In this document: piece after piece, positions 1 through 5,694 of the stretch
Layout of the letters: the number at the start of each line of letters is the position of its first letter
Position numbering within the stretch: the stretch's first letter is position 1
Origin: CAZDHT01 sp964505325
Lineage (GTDB): Bacteria; Planctomycetota; PUPC01
Direction: 5' to 3'
NCBI GenBank assembly: GCA_964505325.1
Contig: CAZDHT010000186.1
Location: 1 to 11,105 of the forward strand
DNA: 11,105 bases
Program-made: the position numbers and the translations under genes
Notes under the pieces: generated by a model
Told to the model about the DNA's origin: nothing
The model's database searches: none
Seen by the model: the letters and a program-made list of their open reading frames with translations, nothing else

Positions 1-13
1 GCGAAGAATCTCT
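1..13. repeat. Edge-truncated copy of a dispersed repeat
   Basis: The first 13 bases (gcgaagaatctct) are the exact reverse complement of bases 10407-10419, the outer end of the left arm of the inverted repeat pair near the right end of the window. A 13-base match could be chance. However, this motif (gcgaagcgaagaatctc, the reverse complement of 'gagattcttcgcttcgc') is a very common dispersed intergenic repeat in bacterial genomes, so a third copy cut by the window edge is plausible. Bases 14-55 show nothing further. Confidence 0.35.
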
Positions 14-55
14 TGGCTCGATCCTGTAATTCCATTACCAACATGGAGTTCAATA

Positions 56-342
56 GTAACACTTCAGCCAAGTGAAAAGGCGCTTTTCCGTTGACTTCCG
101 GCCGAGCCCCGAAGGGGCGCAATTCGACAGCCTGCCGTTCGGCCCTGAGCTCACGGCCGAAGGGGGGCAACGCCCCAGGAACCAGGGACAGATTACCGTG
201 GAGCCCTGAAGGGGCGTCACGTCTCGGTTTCGCCCTTACAGGGCTTGGGTTCGATTCATGACGGTTTCCCAGGGCGTTGCCCTGGGCTGTCGAATGTTGC
301 CCTTTCAGGGCACACCGTCTTTTCACTTGGCTGAAGTGTTAC
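56..342. mobile_element. 287-bp palindromic MITE-like element with perfect 24-bp terminal inverted repeats
   Basis: Bases 56-79 (gtaacacttcagccaagtga...) are the exact reverse complement of 319-342. Further in, attcgacagcc (122-132) pairs with ggctgtcgaat (285-295), so the element is palindromic over long range. The interior is packed with short hairpins of one style: gccccGAAggggc (106-118), gccctGAAggggc (203-215), gcccTTACAgggc (232-244), cccagggcgTtgccctggg (268-286), gcccTTTCAgggc (299-311) and a 7-bp stem ttcggcc/ggccgaa (138-144 with 155-161). No reading frame inside looks like a protein. No clear target-site duplication is visible in the flanks (caata before, gaaaa after). GCCCtgaaGGGC-type palindromes are, as I recall, abundant in planctomycete and related genomes. 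I infer a non-autonomous repeat mobilised or maintained by an enzyme encoded elsewhere. It could instead be a structured-RNA or nucleoid-related repeat. Confidence 0.7.
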
Positions 343-471
343 GAAAAGTGTAAACCGCAGTTTGGATGAAAGCTGTGTTCCGAGTGATGCGGGCGCTACG
401 GTATCGATGGCGCGCGTTCGTACTCGGTCCGGCGCCAGAGCGCAGCAAATTCCCGCCCCCAGGTATCTTCC

Positions 472-499
472 TTTCACAAATGCTATCCTCGTGTATAAT
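472..499 (+). promoter_or_regulatory. Probable sigma70-type promoter for the PDZ metalloprotease gene
   Basis: A perfect -10 hexamer TATAAT lies at 494-499. The best -35 candidate is TTTCAC at 472-477 with a 16-bp spacer, which is a weak match. Transcription would start near 506, about 40 bases before the ATG at 546. Because this promoter lies downstream of the longest possible ORF start (366), it argues against that longer start. Bases 343-471 show no other recognisable feature. Confidence 0.5.
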
Positions 500-545
500 C
501 CAAGTACATGGCCTCGGAGGATCAATCCTGAAGAGGATTTCGGAT

Positions 546-2564
546 ATGACGAAGACTTGCCTGTTCGTGCTCTTGGCTTTGGTTTGGAGCGCCTCCGCCT
601 GCGGCGATACGATCCAAACGAAGTCCGGCGAGACGATCAAGGGCCGGATTCTCGAAGAGACGAAAGAGCAGGTGAGGATCAGGACGCGCTACGGCGAACT
701 GACGGTCCCGCGGGCGGACATCAAGCGCCACACCCGCGCGACCTACTTGGTGGAACTCAAGGACGGTTCAAAGCTGGAAGGCCAGATCGTCGGGGAGAAT
801 GCGAAGGAGCTTGCACTCAAGGTCCAGGGTGAAGTTCGCACGGTGCCGGCCGCGCAGGTGAAGCACACCAGCGAGAAGAAAGCGCCACCTCCTCCGAAAA
901 AGCCGCGAAAGCTGAGCCCGACGCAGGTCCAGGCGCTGCACCTGCGCGCCATGGCATACTTCAAGAAGAGAGAGTACAAGAAGTCCATCGCGGAATATCA
1001 AAAGGTCCTCGGGTCGGACCCGGAGCATATGATCGCGCTGTACAACACCGCTTGCGCCTACTCGCTGTTGAAGGACAAGGCCAAGGCTGTGGAGTACCTC
1101 AAGAGGTCGGTCGAGGCAGGCTACGTCAACTTCGCGCACATGGAGACGGACACGGACATTGACAACATCCGGGACGAAGCGGGCTACAAGGAGATCTTCC
1201 GGAAGAAGGCCGAGTACGTCCGCAAGTCCACGGACAAGGCCGTGACCCGGATCACCCAGAGCCTCAAGCGGCGCGGGGTCGACGCCAAACGCTACAAGGT
1301 CGTCTTCGACCGCGAGCGGAACTTCGTGTACCTGCACACCAAGACCGACCAGGAGTTCGCTGTCGTGCGAAAGGGCCTGGAGGAATACGCGGAGCACCAG
1401 TGGCAGCACCTGTTTCAGAACAAGCCGACGCGGCCGCTGTACATCGTGTTGCTCACGGCGGCGGACTCGCGCAAGGTGTTCCGCGGCCGGGCCGGAGGGG
1501 TCTTCAGCGCCAGTTCCAACACCCTCCTCTGCGGCGATATCCCCACCCTCAAGCTGATGAAGACCAGCGTCGTGGTTCATGAGTTCACCCACGCGCTCCA
1601 CGCCGCCGACATGCTGGCGCGGCAGCAGCGCCACCCGATCTGGCTGCTGGAGGGATTGGCGACCCTGTTCGAGGCGTCCGACCGCAACGGCGGCGTCGTG
1701 CCCCGGCACAGCTACCGGCTGGCCATCGTGCAGGCTGCGGCGCGAAGCGGGCGCACGCTCCCGTGGAAGACACTGATGAAGATGAACCAGGTGACGTTCA
1801 TGAGATCGGCACGCCTGGCATACGCACAATCGCGTTACATGCTGTTCTATATGTACGAGAAAGGCCTGCTGAAGAAGTTCTACGATGAGTACACCGACAA
1901 GGCGAACTACGGGAGCGACAGGTCCGCACTGGAGTCGTTCGAAGTCGTCTTCGGCAAGCCCATCGAGTCTGTCGAGCGCGAATGGAAGCAGTGGGTGCTC
2001 AAGCAGCGCGTGCCCCCGATTCCGTATCTGGGTGTTCAGACCCAGCAGAGAGCCGGCGGGGTGGTGGTCACGCAGGTATCCGGTGGGTCTCCCGCGGCCA
2101 AGGCGGGGGTGAAGAACGGTGACACCATCGCGGCGATCGAGGGGCAGGCGATCAAGACCATGTCCGACCTGATGGAAGCGGTGGGCAACCGGAAGGTCGG
2201 TGATGAGGTGGAGGTGGAGATCGTCCGGCAGGGGGCACCGCGCACGCTGAAGGCCAAGCTTGCCAAGCGGCCGGGCTCCATCCCACGTCCGGTCCCGGCG
2301 GCGCCATACCTGGGCCTGACGGTCGAGCAGAAGGATGGCGCGGTTTACGCCAAGGAGGTGGCCAAGGGCTCGCCCGCAGAACAGGCCGGCATCAGCGCTG
2401 GGACAGAGATCCTCGAGCTCAACGGCAAGAAGGTGGATTCGGTCCGCGCGTACCTGGGGGCCCTGAAGAAGGCCCGCGTGGGAAAGACGCTGACAATCAA
2501 GACGAAAAGGGGGGACAAGGTCGAGGTGGTTTCTGCGAAGCTGACCGCGCACCCGGCGAAGTAG
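546..2564 (+). CDS. Exported TPR/HExxH metalloprotease with two C-terminal PDZ domains
   Basis: This 672-residue protein is probably a zinc peptidase acting outside the cytoplasmic membrane; its substrate is unknown. Residues 1-20 form a signal peptide (MTK, hydrophobic LFVLLALVW, then ASAC). Cleavage is either by signal peptidase I after ASA or at Cys19 as a poor lipobox. Residues 21-62 and 66-107 are two related beta repeats (KSGETIKGRILEE.., KDGSKLEGQIVGE..) of a kind common in planctomycete exported proteins. A Pro/Lys linker (113-122) leads to TPR-like helices (about 131-225). The peptidase-MA-like domain has HEFTH at 345-349 and WLLEGLATLFE at 366-376, so H345, H349 and E369 are the likely zinc ligands and E346 the catalytic base. 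PDZ domains span about 491-575 and 586-668, each opening with YLGV/YLGL and containing GSPA..AG. The ATG at 546 has AGAGG at 532-536; the in-frame start at 366 lies before the promoter and adds no domain. The gene is monocistronic and convergent with rplC. Domain order is secure; proteolytic activity is inferred. Confidence 0.85.
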   Translation: MTKTCLFVLLALVWSASACGDTIQTKSGETIKGRILEETKEQVRIRTRYGELTVPRADIKRHTRATYLVELKDGSKLEGQIVGENAKELALKVQGEVRTVPAAQVKHTSEKKAPPPPKKPRKLSPTQVQALHLRAMAYFKKREYKKSIAEYQKVLGSDPEHMIALYNTACAYSLLKDKAKAVEYLKRSVEAGYVNFAHMETDTDIDNIRDEAGYKEIFRKKAEYVRKSTDKAVTRITQSLKRRGVDAKRYKVVFDRERNFVYLHTKTDQEFAVVRKGLEEYAEHQWQHLFQNKPTRPLYIVLLTAADSRKVFRGRAGGVFSASSNTLLCGDIPTLKLMKTSVVVHEFTHALHAADMLARQQRHPIWLLEGLATLFEASDRNGGVVPRHSYRLAIVQAAARSGRTLPWKTLMKMNQVTFMRSARLAYAQSRYMLFYMYEKGLLKKFYDEYTDKANYGSDRSALESFEVVFGKPIESVEREWKQWVLKQRVPPIPYLGVQTQQRAGGVVVTQVSGGSPAAKAGVKNGDTIAAIEGQAIKTMSDLMEAVGNRKVGDEVEVEIVRQGAPRTLKAKLAKRPGSIPRPVPAAPYLGLTVEQKDGAVYAKEVAKGSPAEQAGISAGTEILELNGKKVDSVRAYLGALKKARVGKTLTIKTKRGDKVEVVSAKLTAHPAK

Positions 2565-2621
2565 TCGGCCCGCGGCGGGTACGGAAGTTGCGCAGACTGA
2601 ACGCGGAGTTCGAGGCGGAGA

Positions 2622-3377
2622 CTAGGAACCTTCCTGCTTGCCCTGCGTCTTGCCTGTACTCTTACCCTCTGTTTTCTCGGCCTTCTCCGCCTTCTTGGCT
2701 GCGTCGGCCTTCTGGGCTTCCTCGGTCTCTTCGGCTTTCCTGGGGGGCGGCGGAGTCGTCCGGCGGACGATGACGTATCCCGAGTTGGGGCCGGGCACGG
2801 CGCCTTTTACCAGGATCGCGTTCCGTTCGGTATAGAGCCGCACCACGGGGAGGTTGCGCACGGTCCGGCGGACGCCGCCCATCCGCCCAGGCATCCGCAT
2901 TCCCTTCAGGACGCGGGACGGGTATGCGGACTGGCCGATCGAGCCCGGGGCGCGGTGCCGGTCGCCCTGGCCGTGGGTCTTCGGGCCGCCGGCAAAGCCG
3001 TGACGCTTTACCACGCCCTGGAAGCCCCGGCCCTTGGTGGTGCCGATTACATCGACCCGTTGCTCGTCGGCGAAGATCTCAGCCGTCAGGACCGCACCCG
3101 GCTCGATATCGTCTTCGCCGTCCCAGGCGACCTCGCGGAGGAACCTCTTCGGCTCCGTACCCGCCTTCTCGTAGTGGCCGCGCATCGGCTGAGTCACGTT
3201 CTTGGGCCTCCGGTCCTCGAAACCCAACTGCAGGGCGGTGTAGCCGTCCGTTTTCGCGGTCTTGACCTGCACCACGGCGCACGGGCCCACCTGAATCACC
3301 GTCACCGGGACCAGTTCGCCCGAGTCCGTGTAAACCGCGGTCATCCCGATCTTCTTGCCGAGTAGCGTGTCGACCAT
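2622..3377 (-). CDS. rplC: 50S ribosomal protein L3 (uL3) with Lys/Glu-rich C-terminal tail
   Basis: uL3 binds 23S rRNA early in 50S assembly, and its central loop reaches towards the peptidyl-transferase centre. The 251-residue product carries the family signature: LGKKIGMT near the N-terminus, TTKGRGFQGVVKRHGF (113-128), HRAPGSIGQ (141-149), KGMRMPGRMG (158-167) and a typical C-terminal VPGPNSGYVIVR (194-205). Q149 corresponds to the glutamine that PrmB methylates in E. coli L3. Residues 207-251 are an extra tail: a PPPP run, then low-complexity Ala/Glu/Lys/Thr/Gly. This makes it about 40 residues longer than the roughly 209-residue E. coli protein. The ATG at 3377 is preceded on the minus strand by AGAGGA with 9-base spacing; the ORF extends 16 codons upstream but that part overlaps the leader. 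Unusually, neither rpsJ (upstream) nor rplD (downstream) is adjacent: the neighbours are a UroD-like gene and a convergent protease. It has its own promoter and an upstream terminator. Confidence 0.97.
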   Translation of the reverse strand: MVDTLLGKKIGMTAVYTDSGELVPVTVIQVGPCAVVQVKTAKTDGYTALQLGFEDRRPKNVTQPMRGHYEKAGTEPKRFLREVAWDGEDDIEPGAVLTAEIFADEQRVDVIGTTKGRGFQGVVKRHGFAGGPKTHGQGDRHRAPGSIGQSAYPSRVLKGMRMPGRMGGVRRTVRNLPVVRLYTERNAILVKGAVPGPNSGYVIVRRTTPPPPRKAEETEEAQKADAAKKAEKAEKTEGKSTGKTQGKQEGS

Positions 3378-3416
3378 CTGGATTTGTCCTCTGCGCCCAT
3401 CCGGGCAAGACCTCAT

Positions 3417-3444
3417 AGGATACACACATGTTCCGAAAAGTCAA
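3417..3444 (-). promoter_or_regulatory. sigma70-type promoter of rplC
   Basis: On the minus strand, TTGACT (complement of 3439-3444) and TATCCT (complement of 3417-3422) are separated by 16 bp. Transcription would begin near 3410, leaving a leader of about 33 bases. The leader contains a small 4-bp hairpin (gccc/gggc, 3395-3406) just before the AGAGGA ribosome binding site. The promoter lies immediately downstream of the terminator at 3456-3483, so rplC looks independently transcribed. Confidence 0.6.
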
Positions 3445-3455
3445 GCAGACGGGCG

Positions 3456-3483
3456 AAGAAAAACTCTCCCCCCTCCTGGGGAG
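3456..3483 (-). terminator. Rho-independent terminator of the Gfo/Idh-UroD operon
   Basis: On the minus strand a CTCCCC / GGGGAG stem (3478-3483 pairing with 3466-3471) with a 6-base loop is followed by AG and then TTTTTCTT (complement of 3456-3463). This is a classic intrinsic terminator about 75 bases after the stop of the UroD-like gene and just upstream of the rplC promoter. Confidence 0.7.
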
Positions 3484-3511
3484 CACGTGCCTGACCCCTT
3501 CCGCCCCAACA

Positions 3512-3534
3512 AGCGAGCCCCCTTCCAGCTCGCT
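3512..3534 (-). other. Hairpin in the 3' UTR of the UroD-like gene
   Basis: agcgagc (3512-3518) and gctcgct (3528-3534) form a perfect 7-bp stem with a 9-base loop, 23-46 bases after the UroD-like stop codon. There is no strong U-run on either strand, so it is not a convincing terminator by itself. It may protect the 3' end of the transcript or be incidental. Confidence 0.4.
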
Positions 3535-3557
3535 AACAACGGACCATTCGGGCCGCG

Positions 3558-4574
3558 TCATGGGGGCGTGAACCCGGGCTGAGCTTTGACAGTTTCGATG
3601 AAGGCCAGCATGTTTTCGAGGGGAACGTCGCCTTCGACAGCGTGTGCGGGCGAAAAGATGTAACCGCCGTCCTTGCCGAGCCCGATCAGCCACTCGGCTT
3701 CCTTCCGGACGTCATCGGCCGAGCCGTAGGGCAGCGTCCGCTGCGTCGAGAGACCGCCGTAAAACGCCAGCCGACCGCGGTACTGCTCGATCAGGGCGGC
3801 GACGTCCATCACTTCCGGCTGAAACGGGTTGAAACAGTTGACCCCCATCTCGATCAGGTCGTCGAATACCTCATCCACGTCGCCGCAGGAATGGATCATC
3901 ACATACTTGCCGGCGTCGCGGACCGCCCCGTACATGCGCCTGAGCACGGGCTTGATGAACCGGTGCCACAGCTTCGGGCCCATCTGGAGCCCGTGCTGCT
4001 GGCCCCAATCGTCGCCGAAGTAAACCGCGTCAATGTCGTACTTCGCCGCCTCCCTGACCTGGGCGATGTTGTAATCGGCGATCGCGTTCAGCAGCTCGTC
4101 CACGAAGTCTGGGTGGTCGTGGAAGTCCATCATCAGTTGCGTCATCCCGCGGAGCGTCCAGGCGCGCTCGTAGAGCGAGAAGCCGACCTGAAACACCCGA
4201 AAACGGTCACCGAACTTCTCGATCTTCTCGAGTATGCCGGCGAAGCATTCCGGCGCCACGGGGTCGGGGAACTCGTAGCCCTCGAGGGTCGGTTCCGGCA
4301 GCATGCAGTTCTCGACGTTGCCGATGTCCTTGTCGATGCTCCGGTTCCAGATCGCGCCGAAGATATCGCGGAAGCGGTCGTTGCCCAGATCGGTGAAGAA
4401 GCCGACCTCGGCGCCGAGAGCGACGAGATGGTTCTGGAGCACGTCGGTCAGGTCGGAGGTCCCGAAGTGCTGCACCAGCTTCTCGCGCGCCTCGACCGTG
4501 AACCCGAATGACCAAGGCACGTACGGGACCGGCTGGTGGTCAATCGCCAGTTTGACGACCTCGCGCTTCGTCAT
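3558..4574 (-). CDS. UroD-like protein of the MtaA/CmuA methyltransferase superfamily, with intact HxC motif
   Basis: This 338-residue TIM-barrel protein belongs to the uroporphyrinogen-decarboxylase-like superfamily. Many members are not haem enzymes but zinc-dependent methyltransferases moving methyl groups to or from corrinoid proteins or thiols. Visible hallmarks are the N-terminal MTKREVVKLAIDHQPVPYVPW, GDDWGQQHGLQMGP (187-200), VMIHSCGDV (225-233; H228 and C230 form the HxC metal motif of MtaA-type enzymes), FYGGLSTQRTLPYGS (271-285) and the closing SPAHAVEGDVPLEN (308-321). In the last motif the usual third Cys ligand is replaced, with H311 nearby. True HemE is unlikely because the Arg-rich N-terminal substrate motif is missing. 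The ATG at 4574 follows GAGGG (complement of 4582-4586) by 7 bases; the ORF runs on upstream, but that part overlaps the Gfo/Idh gene. It lies 20 bp after the Gfo/Idh stop and is evidently cotranscribed with it. Function is inferred to be methyl transfer or sugar-related catabolism; the substrate is unknown. Confidence 0.85.
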   Translation of the reverse strand: MTKREVVKLAIDHQPVPYVPWSFGFTVEAREKLVQHFGTSDLTDVLQNHLVALGAEVGFFTDLGNDRFRDIFGAIWNRSIDKDIGNVENCMLPEPTLEGYEFPDPVAPECFAGILEKIEKFGDRFRVFQVGFSLYERAWTLRGMTQLMMDFHDHPDFVDELLNAIADYNIAQVREAAKYDIDAVYFGDDWGQQHGLQMGPKLWHRFIKPVLRRMYGAVRDAGKYVMIHSCGDVDEVFDDLIEMGVNCFNPFQPEVMDVAALIEQYRGRLAFYGGLSTQRTLPYGSADDVRKEAEWLIGLGKDGGYIFSPAHAVEGDVPLENMLAFIETVKAQPGFTPP

Positions 4575-4594
4575 CGCAGACCCTCGTCCGATGG

Positions 4595-5611
4595 TCACGC
4601 CGCGCCGTAGGGAGAATCGAGCAGGCTCACCGTCTGGCCGGTGTCGGCGGCGTCGCGCGCCTTGAGTGCCACCTCGGTGGAGCGGAACGCGTCGTTCGGC
4701 CCGATCACGTGCTCGGTACCGTGCGCCAAGTGGTTCACGAAGTTGAGGAAGATGTTGTCCTCGGTCTCTTCGAGCGGCAGTTCCCGCTCGCCGTCCTTGT
4801 CGATGAGCGTGGTTCTGCCGGCCATTACTTCGACAATGCCTTCGGCACCGACGATGCGGATCCGATCGTCGCCGTGGCTTCCGGCGCCGGGCGGCCGCAG
4901 GTAGTCGCCGTTTACAGCCGCGGCGCCGCCATTCCTCAACTCGAACAGCATCGACATCACGTCCTCGCACTCGGGATGGGTGCCGCCGACGGTGAACGTC
5001 TTGTGCATGGCGACGACGCCGGCGAAGGGATCGGCGAGCAGGAAATTGATCATGTCGATCATGTGGATGGTGATCCACGGGATGGAACCGCCGTACTTCT
5101 CTCGCACGCCATACCAGTCCGGCCGGTTGGTGCCGAACTTGTACGACTTCTGCGCGTAGACGAGAAGCGGCTCGCCGATGGCGCCGTCGTCGATGGCCCT
5201 CTTAGCGGCCTGGTAGGGCGGTGCGAGGCGGGTGCCCAGCATCGCGGTCAATCGCACGCCGCTCTGGGCGACCGCGGTCTTGAGCGTCGCCAACTGGTCG
5301 AGCGTGGTGGCGATGGGCTTTTCCACCAGCACGTGGCAGCCGCGCTCGGCGGCGTACGCGGCGACCACGCCGTTCTGGTAGTACGCGCCCGAGACCTGCA
5401 CCAGGTCCGGCTTCTCCTGGTCGACCAATTCCTGCCACGAGTCGTATCCCTTCGCGTCGCCCATCTGGTCCTTCCAGGCGTCGAAGTAGTCGGGCGGCTC
5501 CTCGGGCGGGATGGTCGCATAGGCGACCAGCTCCGCATCCTCCGTTTCCGCCATCGACCGCAAGGCCACATACGCATGCCCCGACCGACCCAAGAACGCT
5601 ACACGCAGCAT
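4595..5611 (-). CDS. Gfo/Idh/MocA family NAD(P)-dependent oxidoreductase
   Basis: This 338-residue protein has the two-domain layout of the glucose-fructose oxidoreductase/inositol dehydrogenase/MocA family, which oxidises or reduces sugar and cyclitol hydroxyls. The N-terminal Rossmann fold begins MLRVAFLGRSGHAYVAL; the dinucleotide loop reads GRSGHA, a variant of GxGxxG. VLVEKPIATTLDQL (94-107) holds the conserved EKP motif with K98, which contacts substrate and cofactor. GGSIPWITIHMIDMINFLL (174-192) supplies H183 at the usual catalytic His position, and the C-terminal beta-sheet domain follows. No signal peptide is visible, so it should be cytoplasmic. I chose the ATG at 5611 because GGAG lies 6 bases before it on the minus strand; an in-frame TTG four codons earlier overlaps that site. 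It is first in a two-gene operon with the UroD-like gene. Substrate cannot be read from sequence. Confidence 0.9.
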   Translation of the reverse strand: MLRVAFLGRSGHAYVALRSMAETEDAELVAYATIPPEEPPDYFDAWKDQMGDAKGYDSWQELVDQEKPDLVQVSGAYYQNGVVAAYAAERGCHVLVEKPIATTLDQLATLKTAVAQSGVRLTAMLGTRLAPPYQAAKRAIDDGAIGEPLLVYAQKSYKFGTNRPDWYGVREKYGGSIPWITIHMIDMINFLLADPFAGVVAMHKTFTVGGTHPECEDVMSMLFELRNGGAAAVNGDYLRPPGAGSHGDDRIRIVGAEGIVEVMAGRTTLIDKDGERELPLEETEDNIFLNFVNHLAHGTEHVIGPNDAFRSTEVALKARDAADTGQTVSLLDSPYGAA

Positions 5612-5657
5612 GGCTGTCTCCAATCAATCACCAAGAGCGCAAAGATCACGAAAGGAA

Positions 5658-5685
5658 ATTATAGAAGGAGCGCGGTGGAACGCAA
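5658..5685 (-). promoter_or_regulatory. sigma70-type promoter of the Gfo/Idh-UroD operon
   Basis: Within the 83-bp gap after the hydrolase gene, the minus strand reads TTGCGT (complement of 5680-5685), a 16-bp spacer and a perfect TATAAT (complement of 5658-5663). Transcription would start near 5651, about 40 bases before the ATG. The operon is therefore probably not dependent on read-through from the hydrolase gene. The leader (5630-5655) includes 'accaagagcgcaaagatcacgaaagg', reminiscent of degenerate A-rich dispersed repeats; this is a weak resemblance only. Confidence 0.55.
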
Positions 5686-5694
5686 CAGGCGGGC

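Noticed and set aside
56..342. CRISPR-like array of short repeats
   Set aside because: The repeated units are variable palindromes with uneven spacing within a larger inverted repeat, not identical repeats separated by uniform spacers.
366..545. 60-codon N-terminal extension of the PDZ protease from an ATG at 366
   Set aside because: It starts upstream of the TATAAT promoter, would bury the signal peptide, and the ATG at 546 has a good ribosome binding site.
768..2552. 594-codon open frame antisense to the PDZ protease
   Set aside because: It overlaps a gene with clear domains, its translation is Leu/Arg/Val/His-rich with no recognisable motif, and it is the usual mirror frame of a GC-rich gene.
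2569..2579. Palindrome cccgcggcggg just after the protease stop as a terminator
   Set aside because: The loop would be a single base and no U-run follows, so it is not a credible intrinsic terminator.
5612..5694. Cobalamin riboswitch upstream of the Gfo/Idh-UroD operon
   Set aside because: The gap is only 83 bp and I see no B12-box-like sequence; it is too short for the full element.
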